From: Variovorax sp037204085
GTDB taxonomy: Bacteria; Pseudomonadota; Gammaproteobacteria; Burkholderiales; Burkholderiaceae_C
Assembly: GCF_037204085.1 (NCBI RefSeq)
Contig: NZ_JBBCBW010000021.1
Location: 1-64,000, forward strand
Length of the DNA stretch: 64,000 nt
Direction of reading: 5' to 3'
Positions 7,230 through 15,540 of this stretch are shown here, piece after piece. The notes beneath the pieces were generated by a model. The model saw only the letters and a program-made list of their open reading frames with translations, made no database searches and had not been told where the DNA came from. The position numbers and the translations under genes are program-made. How positions within the stretch are numbered: the first letter of the stretch is position 1; the number at the start of each line of letters is the position of its first letter.

Positions 7230-8263
7230 CACTTGCGCAGCACGCCGTTGAGTTCGGCCGCAGGGGGCAGCATTGCCGCGGTCCACACCGCGTCGGGGCT
7301 CACGCGCGTCTTGGTGTTGAATGCGTCGGACACTTGCGAGGCCATCAGCGACATGCGGCCAGCGTTCACGGCGCCGAAGCCTTCGCTGCGCGCATCGGCG
7401 CTGTTGATCACGGTGTCGATGGCCAGTTGCAGGCGGCGGGTTTCGAGCTTGCTGTCGATGATGCCGTCGCGCGCCTTTACGGATTCGATTGCCACGGCCG
7501 GGTTGGCGATGACTTCCTTCGCGCCCTTGGCAAAGGCCGAGAGGAATTTCTTCACTGCCTCGGGGTTCTCCTTGATGAGCTTGGGCGACGCGATGATCAC
7601 GTTGCCGTAGAGCTTCACGCCGTAGTCGGGGTAGGGCAGCACGACGATGTCGGCGGCCTTGGCGCCGCGTGCCTCGAGGTTAAGCAGCGATGTGAAGGTA
7701 AAGCCTGTGATCGCGTCGATGTCGCCGCGAATCAGCATGGTTTCGCGCAGCGTCGGGTCCATGGCGGTCCAGTTGACGGCGCCGATGTTGTTGGCCTTGG
7801 CAAAGATCGGGAATGCGCGGCGGCCCGCGTCGAACACCGGTGCGCCGAGCTTCTTGCCGGCCAGGTCGGCCGGCTTGGTGATGCCGCTCTTCTTGAGCGT
7901 CATGACCGAGGCCGGCGTGTTGTTGTAGACCATCATCACCGCGACCGGCTTGTTGGGGCTGTCGGGGTTGTTGGCGTGGAATTCCATCAGCGCCGCAAGG
8001 TCGGCAAAGCCCATTTCGTAGGCGCCCGAGGCCACGCGCGTGACCGTGCCGCCCGAGCCGTTGCCCGCGTCGATGGTTACGTCGAGGCCCGCGGCCTTGA
8101 AGTAGCCCTTGGCGGCGGGGTGAAGGAACAGCGCGGCCGGCCCTTCGAAGCGCCAGTCGAGCTGGAACTTGATCGGCGTCGTGGTCTGGGCAAGGGCCGA
8201 AGAGAGGCCGAAGCTGAGGGCCGAGGCGGCGAGGAAGGACTGGAGCAGTTGGCGCTTGTTCAT
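7229..8263 (-). CDS. ABC transporter substrate-binding protein (NMT1/THI5-like)
   Basis: A 344-residue periplasmic binding protein with a signal peptide (MNKRQLLQSFLAASALSFGLSSALAQ) and the NMT1/SsuA fold (IKFQLDWRFEG near the N-terminus; GNGSGGTVTRVASGAYEMGFADLAAL forming the ligand cleft). The LDWxxEG-type start resembles binding proteins for hydroxymethylpyrimidine-type heterocycles more than sulfonate binders, which fits the deaminase at the operon end. The start at 8263 was chosen because it begins the signal peptide; the longer frame upstream is not protein-like. Confidence 0.88.
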   Translation of the reverse strand: MNKRQLLQSFLAASALSFGLSSALAQTTTPIKFQLDWRFEGPAALFLHPAAKGYFKAAGLDVTIDAGNGSGGTVTRVASGAYEMGFADLAALMEFHANNPDSPNKPVAVMMVYNNTPASVMTLKKSGITKPADLAGKKLGAPVFDAGRRAFPIFAKANNIGAVNWTAMDPTLRETMLIRGDIDAITGFTFTSLLNLEARGAKAADIVVLPYPDYGVKLYGNVIIASPKLIKENPEAVKKFLSAFAKGAKEVIANPAVAIESVKARDGIIDSKLETRRLQLAIDTVINSADARSEGFGAVNAGRMSLMASQVSDAFNTKTRVSPDAVWTAAMLPPAAELNGVLRK

Positions 8264-8280
8264 GCGAAATCCGTTAGAGG

Positions 8281-8298
8281 TGAATGCTTCCGCATTCA
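8281..8298. promoter_or_regulatory. inverted repeat in leader of the ABC operon
   Basis: The perfect dyad TGAATGC-TTCC-GCATTCA ends 17 bases upstream of the binding-protein start. It could be an operator or an mRNA stem-loop close to the ribosome-binding site. No regulator gene is adjacent, so no factor can be named. I see no TPP-riboswitch core in the 234-base gap. Confidence 0.4.
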
Positions 8299-8448
8299 AG
8301 CAAAAACGGTGCCCGCACGCGATTGGTGCGAACCCTCCCGATGAACTGCCACGGTGCGCACTAGGGTGGCGGTGTGGCTGCGGTGCACCTGTTTTGTGAG
8401 TTCTCGCGAATCCCAGCCGAAAGAAGCTTGAAGCTTGAACCAATTTGG

Positions 8449-8472
8449 GGCGCCGGCTTGCCGGCCGGCGCC
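8449..8472 (-). terminator. possible terminator of the dctQMP operon
   Basis: An 8-bp GC stem (GGCGCCGG/CCGGCGCC) with an 8-base loop lies 26 bases past the dctP stop on the minus strand. The following sequence (CCAAATTG) is a poor U-tract, so this may be a pause or an incomplete intrinsic terminator. Confidence 0.4.
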
Positions 8473-8497
8473 GCGGGTGCCTGCCTCGCGCGCAGGC

Positions 8498-9499
8498 TCA
8501 GAGAGCAGCGCCGATCTTGCGCAGCTCGGCGATCTGCGGGGCCTTGGGCAGCCAGATCTTGTCGAACTCCGCAATGATCGGCGCGGGGTTGTAGCCGGCG
8601 TCGCTCTTGATGGTGATGCCGCTCGTCTTGAACTTGTCGATCAGGCCGAGCTCGGTGGTCACGATGTCCCTGATCTGCGCGTCGAGCGACTGCTTCACCA
8701 GGTCGGTGATGAGCGACTTGTCCTTGCCGTCCAGCGTCTGCCAGATGCGGCCGGAGACCAGCGGCGCAAAGGGCATGAACAGCGCATTCATCGGCAGCAT
8801 GGTCTTGGCGACGCGGTCGAAGCGCTGGTTCCATGAAAACTCGATGTCCGCCTCCAGCCCGTCGACCTGGCCGTTCGACATGGCGTCGAAAACAGCGGGT
8901 GTGGGAATCGGCGTGGGAGCGGCACCGAGCAATTGATAGAAGTCGCGGTACACCGGCGTCGGGTTGATGCGCAGCTTCATGCCCTTGAGGTCGGTGGGCG
9001 TGGAAATGGGCTTGGTCGAAAACACCACGCGCATGCCGGTGATGCCCCAGCCCAGGCCGATGGTGCCGGTTTCGCGCGGCAGCACCTCGAGCAGCTTGAG
9101 CGCGGCGGGCGTGCGCACCAGCGAGGCCACGTTGGTGGTCGAGCGCACGAGGTAAGGCGCGTTGATGGCCGCCACGCTCGAGACGCGCGAGCCGAGTTCG
9201 GCCGCCTGGATCCAGCCCATGTCCAGCGCGCCGGATTGCAGCTGCTGCATCATGGCCGATTCGTTGCCCAGCTGGCCCGAGTGGAACACCGTGGCGCTCA
9301 GGCGGCCATCGGTCGCCTTCTTGAGTGCTTCGCCAAAGCCCACCGCGGCGCGGTTCCACGAGTGGCCGGCCGGCGTGATGAGGCCGAGTCGGAATTCCTT
9401 GGCGGCCGCTGCACGCGACACGGTGCTGAACAGGACGGACGACGCGGCGGCGGTACCGGCGGCGGCCTGGACGACGAATTTGCGGCGGGAAAGGGACAT
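8498..9499 (-). CDS. dctP: TRAP transporter substrate-binding protein DctP
   Basis: A 333-residue periplasmic solute receptor of the TRAP family. The N-terminus MSLSRRKFVVQAAAGTAAASS is a twin-arginine signal (SRRKF). The mature part starts KEFRLGLITPAGHSW and contains DctP-typical GQLGNESAMMQQLQSGALDMGWIQ, with the organic-acid-binding Arg region near LKGMKLRINPTPVY. It is the last gene of dctQ-dctM-dctP, 45 bases after dctM. Ligand is probably a carboxylate or keto acid; identity unknown. Confidence 0.92.
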   Translation of the reverse strand: MSLSRRKFVVQAAAGTAAASSVLFSTVSRAAAAKEFRLGLITPAGHSWNRAAVGFGEALKKATDGRLSATVFHSGQLGNESAMMQQLQSGALDMGWIQAAELGSRVSSVAAINAPYLVRSTTNVASLVRTPAALKLLEVLPRETGTIGLGWGITGMRVVFSTKPISTPTDLKGMKLRINPTPVYRDFYQLLGAAPTPIPTPAVFDAMSNGQVDGLEADIEFSWNQRFDRVAKTMLPMNALFMPFAPLVSGRIWQTLDGKDKSLITDLVKQSLDAQIRDIVTTELGLIDKFKTSGITIKSDAGYNPAPIIAEFDKIWLPKAPQIAELRKIGAAL

Positions 9500-9544
9500 G
9501 CGAGGCTCCGGTTGAGTGAAGGAAAAAGGGGGCGCTTGCCGGGC

Positions 9545-10810
9545 TTACTTGAGCAACGCCAGCGACAGGCTCGGAAAGAGCGACAGCAGCACCAGCGCCG
9601 CGCAGCAGATCAGGAAGAACGGCAAGGTGACGATGAACATCTTTCCAGGCTTGGCACCGGTCACGGCCGAAGCCACGAAGAAGCTCAGGCCCACGGGCGG
9701 CGTCATGAGCCCGAGCACGAGGTTGATTACCACCACCACGCCGAAGTGGCGGGGGTCGATGCCGTAGATCTCGGTGGCAATGGGCAGCAGGATCGGCACG
9801 GTCATGATCAGCCCCGGAATGCCGTCGATCACGGTGCCGATCACCAGCAGGATCAGGTTCACCAGCAGCAGGAAGGCGATCGGGTCCTTCGCCACGGTCT
9901 GGATCCAGGCGGCCGTGGCCTGCGGCACCTTGCCGTAGATCAGGAGCCACGAGAACACCGCCGCCGCGGCTACCAAAAACAGCACCACCGCCGAGTAGAT
10001 TGCCGACTTCAGCAGGATCTGCGGAATCATCGCAAAGCGGAATTCCTTGGTGACGTAGCGGCCGATCAGCACCGCGGCCACCGCGCCCACGGCGGCGGCC
10101 TCGGTCGGGTTGGCAAAGCCACCGAGGATGGAGCCGACGATCACGATGGGAATCAGCAGCGTGGGGCAGGCCGTGAGCATGGTGTGCAGCCGCTGCTTGA
10201 CGGTGCGCTTCGCGGTGCGCGGGTAGTTGTAGATCAGACCCATGCACGCAATCACGACGAAGAATGCCGCCGTGAGAATCACGCCGGGAATGATGCCGGC
10301 AATCAGCATGTCGCCCACTGCCACTTGTGCAAGCACGCTGTACACCACGAACATCACCGAGGGCGGAATGATCGGCCCCAGCATGCCGCCGTACACCGTG
10401 ATGCCGGCGGCAAAGGTCTTGTCGTAGCCCTGCTTCTCCATCTCGGGCACCATGATCTGGCTCATGATGGCCACCTGCGCCGTGGCCGAGCCGATGATCG
10501 ACGACACCAGCATATTGGCCAGGATGTTTACGTAGGCCAGGCCGCCTTTCACCGAGCCGATGAAGGCCAGCGCCAGGTCGACCAGGCGTTTGGTGATGCC
10601 GCCGCCGTTCATGACCTCGCCGATCAGGATGAACAGCGGAATCGCGATGAGGCTGTAGCTGTCGACACCGCCGAACATCTGCACCGGAAACGACTGGAAC
10701 AGCACCGTGTCGCCCGAGTTGAGGATGTACACGATGCCCGCAAGGCACAGGCAGGCGCCGATCGGCACGCCGACCAGCATGATCAATAGAAAGAATGCGG
10801 AGGTCAGCAT
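9545..10810 (-). CDS. dctM: TRAP transporter large permease DctM
   Basis: A 421-residue inner-membrane protein with about 12 hydrophobic helices and DctM hallmarks: the N-terminal LLIMLVGVPIGACLCLAG, GGITKRLVDLA, and GLMTPPVGLSFFVASAVTG near the C-terminus. It is the ion-coupled translocating subunit (usually sodium-driven). Its ATG begins one base after the dctQ stop, so the two are translationally coupled. Confidence 0.93.
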   Translation of the reverse strand: MLTSAFFLLIMLVGVPIGACLCLAGIVYILNSGDTVLFQSFPVQMFGGVDSYSLIAIPLFILIGEVMNGGGITKRLVDLALAFIGSVKGGLAYVNILANMLVSSIIGSATAQVAIMSQIMVPEMEKQGYDKTFAAGITVYGGMLGPIIPPSVMFVVYSVLAQVAVGDMLIAGIIPGVILTAAFFVVIACMGLIYNYPRTAKRTVKQRLHTMLTACPTLLIPIVIVGSILGGFANPTEAAAVGAVAAVLIGRYVTKEFRFAMIPQILLKSAIYSAVVLFLVAAAAVFSWLLIYGKVPQATAAWIQTVAKDPIAFLLLVNLILLVIGTVIDGIPGLIMTVPILLPIATEIYGIDPRHFGVVVVINLVLGLMTPPVGLSFFVASAVTGAKPGKMFIVTLPFFLICCAALVLLSLFPSLSLALLK

Positions 10811-10811
10811 G

Positions 10812-11426
10812 TCAGTTCACCGCGTCCGCGTTGGTCACATGGAACTCGGCGTGCGTGCGCCGGGGCTGCAGGCCGAGGTCTTCGAGAAGGTTGGAGAGCG
10901 CATGCAGGCTGAGCGTGGCCGAGAAGACCGGCAGGATCAGCTGGATGGCCCAGGTCGGCCAGTTCAGCGTTTGCGTGCGCTCGGTATATAGAAAGTTGAA
11001 GGATTCGGCGGCGTATTCCTTCGCGTCGAAGCCGTGGCGCACGATGCCCACCGGGTCCATGTAGAGCCAGCACATCGCCAGCAGCGCAAGGCCCAGCAGC
11101 AGCACGCCGCCCGAAGCGGCGGCCTTGGCAACGCGCACCGCTTTTTCACCGAGCTTGTCGGTGAGCAGCGTCACTGCAAAGTCCAGCCGCAGCCGCGTCA
11201 TTGCCGAGGCGCCGACGAAGGTGAGCCACACCACGCAGTACACCGAGGCCTCGTCCACCCAGTAGAGCGGCACGCCCCCATAGCGCGTGACCACGTTCAG
11301 CAGCACCAGCACCATGAGCAGGCCCATCAGCCCGGAAAGGAGGCGGCGCTCCCAGCGCAGCACGAAGTCGGACGCGTCGAGCACCCGGCGGGAAAAGGTC
11401 CCGCGTTCCAGGGCGTGTTCTTCCAT
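10812..11426 (-). CDS. dctQ: TRAP transporter small permease DctQ
   Basis: A 204-residue membrane protein with four hydrophobic helices and the DctQ pattern RYGGVPLYWVDEASVYCVVWLTFVGAS in the N-terminal half, plus RLRLDFAV after helix 2. It has an N-terminal extension of about 30 polar residues. It is first in the dctQMP operon. The AT-rich stretch around 11470-11515 upstream, with a perfect GATATT-TGG-AATATC dyad, is the likely promoter and operator. Confidence 0.9.
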   Translation of the reverse strand: MEEHALERGTFSRRVLDASDFVLRWERRLLSGLMGLLMVLVLLNVVTRYGGVPLYWVDEASVYCVVWLTFVGASAMTRLRLDFAVTLLTDKLGEKAVRVAKAAASGGVLLLGLALLAMCWLYMDPVGIVRHGFDAKEYAAESFNFLYTERTQTLNWPTWAIQLILPVFSATLSLHALSNLLEDLGLQPRRTHAEFHVTNADAVN

Positions 11427-11487
11427 GTGAGAAGGGAGGGAAGGTTGAAGAAGGGCCAGAAGGCCGAGGTTTTAAATATATTAATAA

Positions 11488-11502
11488 GATATTTGGAATA
11501 TC
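11488..11502. promoter_or_regulatory. AT-rich dyad upstream of dctQMP
   Basis: The perfect inverted repeat GATATT-TGG-AATATC sits in a strikingly AT-rich patch (about 11471-11515) about 60 bases upstream of dctQ, overlapping a second, looser dyad AAATAT-N9-ATATTT (11474-11494). The position suits a minus-strand promoter with an operator. No cognate regulator is adjacent. Confidence 0.45.
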
Positions 11503-11587
11503 CGCTCAGGGTATTAGCAGATTGCATGCCAGCCGAAAAAATGATGAGCGGGCGGAAACGGTGCATGCGACGTACCGCGCCGCAATG

Positions 11588-11619
11588 AAAAACGCCCCGC
11601 TGCGTGCTGCAGCGGGGCG
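11588..11619 (-). terminator. rho-independent terminator of maeB
   Basis: On the minus strand an 11-bp perfect stem (CGCCCCGCTGC/GCAGCGGGGCG) with a 5-base loop is followed directly by TTTTT, 25 bases after the maeB stop. This is a textbook intrinsic terminator that separates maeB from dctQMP. Confidence 0.88.
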
Positions 11620-11643
11620 TCGGTCCGGTGGAGTTGCGGGCTG

Positions 11644-13947
11644 CTACTTCAGCGCGGTCGTCGCGTTCGCCACCGCCAGCGCCGTCATGTTGACCACGCG
11701 CCGCACCGTCGACGAAGGCGTGAGCACGTGGGCCGAGCCCGAGGCGCCCAGCAGGATGGGGCCCACCGTGATGCCGTTGGCGCCCGTCATCTTGAGCACG
11801 TTGTAGAGGATGTGGGCGGAGTCCAGGTTCGGGCACACCAGCAGGTTGGCCTCGCCGGTGAGCGTGGTCTCGGGCAGCGCGACGCGGCGCACTTCTTCGG
11901 ACAGCGCCGAGTCGCCGTGCATTTCGCCGTCGCATTCGATGTCGGGCGCCATCTGCGCGAACAGGTCGCGCGCCAGCCGCATCTTGCGCGCCGAGCCGCG
12001 GCTCGAGGTGCCGTAGTTCGAATGCGAAAGAAACGCCACCTTCGGCGGCAGTCCGAAGCGGCGCACTTCTTCTGCGGCCATCATCGCAATGCTGGCGAGC
12101 AGCTCGGCGCTCGGGTCCTCGTTCACATTGGTGTCGGTAATGAACACCGTGCGCTTTTCGAGGGTGAGCGCGTTCAGCGTGGCAAAGCCCGGTGCGCCGC
12201 GCTTCAGGCCGATGAGGTTGCGGATGTGCTCCAGGTGCACGTCGAAGCGTCCCACCAGCCCGCAGATCATGGCGTCGGCATCGCCCAGGTGCAGCATCAG
12301 CGCGGCAATGATGGTGTTGGAGCGGCGCACCATGGTCTTGGCGGCCTCGGGCGTTACGCCGCGGCGGCCCATGAGCTTGTGAAAGCTCTCCCAGTAGATG
12401 CGAAAGCGAGGGTCGTCCTCGGGGTCGACAATTTCCACGTCGGTGCCCACGCGGATGTGCAGGCCGGCCTTCTTGATGCGCGCCTCGATCACCGCCGGGC
12501 GGCCGACCAGAATGGGCTGCGCCAGGCCTTCGTCCACGGCCAGTTGCGCGGCGCGCAGCACGCGCTCGTCTTCGCCCTCGGCATAGGCCACGCGCTTGGC
12601 GGCGGCAATCTTGGCGGCGCTGAACACCGGGCGCATGAACATGCCGGTCTGGTAGACGAAGCGCGTCAGGTGCTGGCGGTAGGCGTCCATGTCCTCGATG
12701 GGCCGCGCGGCCACGCCCGATGCATGCGCCGCCTTGGCCACGGCCGGTGCAATGCGCAGGATGAGCCGCGAATCGAAGGGCTTGGGAATGATGTAGTCGG
12801 GCCCGAACGACAGCTCTTGGCCGGCATAGGCGGTGGCCACTTCTTCGCTGATGTCGGCCTTGGTGAGCTCGGCGATCTCGCGCACGCAGGCCAGCTTCAT
12901 TTCTTCCGTGATCTTGCTGGCGCCGCAATCGAGCGCGCCGCGGAAGATGTACGGAAAGCACAGCACGTTGTTGACCTGGTTCGGGTAGTCCGAGCGGCCG
13001 GTGGCAATGATGCAGTCGGGCCGCACGGCCTTGGCAAGTTCGGGCCGGATCTCGGGCTCGGGGTTGGCCAGCGCCAGGATGATCGGCTGCGTGCCCATGG
13101 TCTTGACCATCTCGGCGCTCATCACGCCCGGGGCCGAGCAGCCGAGGAACACGTCGGCGTCCTTCACCACGTCGGCCAGGGTGCGGGCGCCGGTGTCTTT
13201 TTGCGCGTAGCGCGCCTTGGAGTCGTCGAAGCCGCCCGCGCGGCCCATGTAGATCAGGCCTTTCGAATCGCAGGCGTAGATGTTGGCGGGCTTGGCGCCC
13301 AGGCCCACCATCACGTCGAGGCAGGCAATGGCGGCCGCGCCGGCGCCCGAGACGGCAATCTTCACGTCTTCGATCTTCTTGCCGACCAGCTCGAGCCCGT
13401 TGATCAGCGCCGCGGCCGAGATGATGGCCGTGCCGTGCTGGTCGTCATGGAACACCGGAATGTTCATGCGCTCGCGCAGCTTCTTCTCGATGTAGAAGCA
13501 CTCGGGCGCCTTGATGTCCTCGAGGTTGATGCCGCCCAGCGTGGGCTCCAGCGCCGCGATGATGTCGACCAGCTTGTCGGGGTCGGTCTCGGCCAGTTCG
13601 ATGTCGAACACGTCGATGCCGGCGAATTTCTTGAACAGGCAGCCCTTGCCCTCCATGACCGGCTTGGCGGCCAGCGGGCCGATGTTGCCCAGGCCCAGCA
13701 CCGCGGTGCCGTTGGTGACAACGCCCACCAGGTTGCCGCGCGCTGTGAAGTCGGCCGCCAGCGATGGGTCGGCCGCGATGTCGAGGCAGGGGTAGGCCAC
13801 GCCGGGCGAATAGGCCAGCGACAGGTCGCGCTGGTTCAGCAGCGGCTTGGTCGGCGTGATGGAAATCTTGCCCTTGACGGGCGAGCGGTGGTATTCGCGC
13901 GCTGCATCGCGAAGAGCTTCTTCTGCGGGGGAGAGGGGTGCAGCCAT
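11644..13947 (-). CDS. maeB: NADP-dependent malic enzyme with phosphotransacetylase-like domain
   Basis: A 767-residue MaeB-type malic enzyme that converts malate to pyruvate and CO2 with reduction of NADP. The order is an N-terminal malic domain (about 20-160, with SLAYSPGVAYPCLDIA), a metal/NAD-binding domain entered at HDDQHGTAIISAAAL (about 166-180, with GAGAAAIACLD), and a C-terminal phosphotransacetylase-like regulatory domain (about 440-767, with GDADAMICGLVGRFDVHLEHIRNLIGL). The length is typical of the family (about 760). It supplies pyruvate and NADPH from C4 acids, which may relate loosely to the neighbouring TRAP and DctA carriers. It is monocistronic with its own terminator. Confidence 0.95.
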   Translation of the reverse strand: MAAPLSPAEEALRDAAREYHRSPVKGKISITPTKPLLNQRDLSLAYSPGVAYPCLDIAADPSLAADFTARGNLVGVVTNGTAVLGLGNIGPLAAKPVMEGKGCLFKKFAGIDVFDIELAETDPDKLVDIIAALEPTLGGINLEDIKAPECFYIEKKLRERMNIPVFHDDQHGTAIISAAALINGLELVGKKIEDVKIAVSGAGAAAIACLDVMVGLGAKPANIYACDSKGLIYMGRAGGFDDSKARYAQKDTGARTLADVVKDADVFLGCSAPGVMSAEMVKTMGTQPIILALANPEPEIRPELAKAVRPDCIIATGRSDYPNQVNNVLCFPYIFRGALDCGASKITEEMKLACVREIAELTKADISEEVATAYAGQELSFGPDYIIPKPFDSRLILRIAPAVAKAAHASGVAARPIEDMDAYRQHLTRFVYQTGMFMRPVFSAAKIAAAKRVAYAEGEDERVLRAAQLAVDEGLAQPILVGRPAVIEARIKKAGLHIRVGTDVEIVDPEDDPRFRIYWESFHKLMGRRGVTPEAAKTMVRRSNTIIAALMLHLGDADAMICGLVGRFDVHLEHIRNLIGLKRGAPGFATLNALTLEKRTVFITDTNVNEDPSAELLASIAMMAAEEVRRFGLPPKVAFLSHSNYGTSSRGSARKMRLARDLFAQMAPDIECDGEMHGDSALSEEVRRVALPETTLTGEANLLVCPNLDSAHILYNVLKMTGANGITVGPILLGASGSAHVLTPSSTVRRVVNMTALAVANATTALK

Positions 13948-14048
13948 GAAATGTCTCCTTGTTTCTGACGGGGAATGAGGCTACCGCAAAAGCATGGCTT
14001 GCTCCCAAAGGGGAAATGCCGAAAACGCCTGACCCCATAGCCTGCACG

Positions 14049-14066
14049 GAACCGAAGCGCCGGTTC
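14049..14066. promoter_or_regulatory. inverted repeat between maeB and halogenase-like gene
   Basis: A perfect GAACCG-N6-CGGTTC dyad lies in the 243-base divergent region between maeB and the flavoprotein gene. It may be an operator or a stem-loop; there is no adjacent regulator to assign. Confidence 0.3.
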
Positions 14067-14082
14067 GCTAAACTCCGAAAGT

Positions 14083-14113
14083 GTTAGCCAAGGTCAACCA
14101 GGGTTAAACAAGG
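14083..14113. repeat. three tandem imperfect 10-base repeats upstream of halogenase-like gene
   Basis: GTTAGCCAAG, GTCAACCAGG and GTTAAACAAG follow one another with a 10-base period (consensus GTyAnCCArG), about 80 bases before the flavoprotein start. The helical periodicity suggests a multimeric protein-binding site for the halogenase-like gene promoter, but no binding factor is identifiable. Confidence 0.4.
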
Positions 14114-14190
14114 CAATGCAGAGCCGTGCAGCCAAGGCCGCCGGCCATCGTCAATCAAGACACACAAAAGACAACGAAGAGGGGCAGCGC

Positions 14191-15531
14191 ATGACACCCG
14201 GAGCTTTCACCACCACCGACCCCGACGTCGTGGTCATCGGCGGCGGGCCTTCGGGCTCCACCGTGGCGGCGCTGCTCGCGGACAAGGGGCACGACGTGGT
14301 GCTGATCGAGAAGGCGCAGCACCCGCGCTTTCACATCGGCGAATCGCTGCTCCCCATGAACATGCCGCTGTTCGACCGGCTGGGCGTGCGCACCGAGGTC
14401 GAGGCCATCGGCATCAAGAAGCACGGCGCCGAGTTTGTCTCGCCCTGGCACGACCATTCGAGCCACTTCGACTTCGGCGAGGCAATGGACAAGAGCTTTC
14501 CGTACGCCGTGCACGTGCGCCGCTCCGAGTTCGACGAACTGCTGTTTCGCCATGCCGGCAAGCTCGGTGCGCGCACCTTCGAAGGCCAGCGGGTGACCGG
14601 TGTCGATATGGACGCCGGCAAGGGCACGGCCGACAACCGCCCGCTGGTGAAGGTCAAGGCCGACGACGGCACCGAGACCCAGTGGCGCCCGCGCTTCGTC
14701 ATCGATGCCAGTGGCCGCGACACGTTGCTGTCGAGCCAGTTCGACGCCAAGCAGCGCAACCGCAAGCATGCGAGCGCGGCGCTCTACGGCCACTTTGCCA
14801 ACGCGGAGCGCCGTCCGGGCCGCTTCGAGGGCAACATCTCGCTCTTCTGGTTCGACCACGGCTGGTTCTGGTACATCCCGCTGAAGGACGGCACCGTGAG
14901 CGTCGGCGCCGTGGCCTCGCCTGCGTATTTCAAGGGCCGCCAGGGCAAGTCGCTCGAAGACTTCCTGATGGAAACCATCGCGCTTGCGCCCAAGCTGGCC
15001 GCGCGCCTGAAGAACGCCACGCTGATGGAAGGCGCCACCGCCACCGGCAACTACGCCTACGACTCCAAGTTCTGCCGCGGCGACCGCTTCATGATGGTGG
15101 GCGATGCGTATGCCTTCGTCGACCCGATGTTTTCTTCGGGCGTGTACCTGGCGATGAACAGCGGCTTCGAGGCTGCCAAGGCGGCCGACCTGTGGCTCAG
15201 GGGTGAGGCGAAGGAGGCTGAAAAGGCCTTCCGCCACTACGAGAAGGTGATGAAGCGCGGACCGAAGATGTTCTCGTGGTTCATCTACCGCATCACGTCG
15301 CCGGCCATTCGCCGGCTGTTCATGGCGCCGCGCAACATCTGGCGCATGCAGGAGGCGCTCTTGTCTATATTGGCGGGCGACCTGTTCCGCGACACGCCCA
15401 TCGGCCCGCGTTTCTGGGGCTTCAAGGTCACGTATTACGCCTCGTGCATCGGCATCCTGCCGCAGGCCGTGAAGACCTGGGCATGGCGCCGGCGCAACCT
15501 CAAGGAATCCCTAGAGGCTGCAAAGACCTGA
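14191..15531 (+). CDS. flavin-dependent halogenase-like oxidoreductase
   Basis: A 446-residue FAD protein. It begins with VVVIGGGPSGSTVAALLADKGHDV (FAD binding) and contains GWFWYIPL at residues 224-231, which fits the WxWxIP motif of flavin-dependent halogenases. A lysine pair at K76-K77 (GIKKHGAEF) lies where phenol/pyrrole-type halogenases keep their catalytic lysine region. The segment VGDAYAFVDPMFSSGVYLAM closes the FAD domain. The start at 14191 follows a GAAGAGGGG ribosome-binding site; the longer frame from 14116 has no support. No flavin reductase, peptide synthetase or polyketide genes are adjacent, so whether it halogenates, and what, is unknown. A geranylgeranyl-reductase-like or other monooxygenase role is the alternative. 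Confidence 0.75.
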   Translation: MTPGAFTTTDPDVVVIGGGPSGSTVAALLADKGHDVVLIEKAQHPRFHIGESLLPMNMPLFDRLGVRTEVEAIGIKKHGAEFVSPWHDHSSHFDFGEAMDKSFPYAVHVRRSEFDELLFRHAGKLGARTFEGQRVTGVDMDAGKGTADNRPLVKVKADDGTETQWRPRFVIDASGRDTLLSSQFDAKQRNRKHASAALYGHFANAERRPGRFEGNISLFWFDHGWFWYIPLKDGTVSVGAVASPAYFKGRQGKSLEDFLMETIALAPKLAARLKNATLMEGATATGNYAYDSKFCRGDRFMMVGDAYAFVDPMFSSGVYLAMNSGFEAAKAADLWLRGEAKEAEKAFRHYEKVMKRGPKMFSWFIYRITSPAIRRLFMAPRNIWRMQEALLSILAGDLFRDTPIGPRFWGFKVTYYASCIGILPQAVKTWAWRRRNLKESLEAAKT

Positions 15532-15540
15532 GCCGCAGGC

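Noticed and set aside
5613..7610. 665-codon plus-strand frame opposite the ABC permease and ATPase
   Set aside because: The opposite strand encodes complete, motif-bearing ABC proteins. This frame is His/Arg-rich with no recognisable domain.
8264..8497. Possible thiamine riboswitch upstream of the NMT1-type binding protein
   Set aside because: I looked for the conserved TPP-box core (CTGAGA and the partner segment) and found none; only a short dyad is present.
8933..10789. 618-codon plus-strand frame opposite dctP and dctM
   Set aside because: It is antisense to intact TRAP genes; the His/Asp/Arg-rich translation is characteristic of such shadows.
11728..13968. 746-codon plus-strand frame opposite maeB
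   Set aside because: maeB is full length with all catalytic motifs on the minus strand; the plus frame has no family resemblance.
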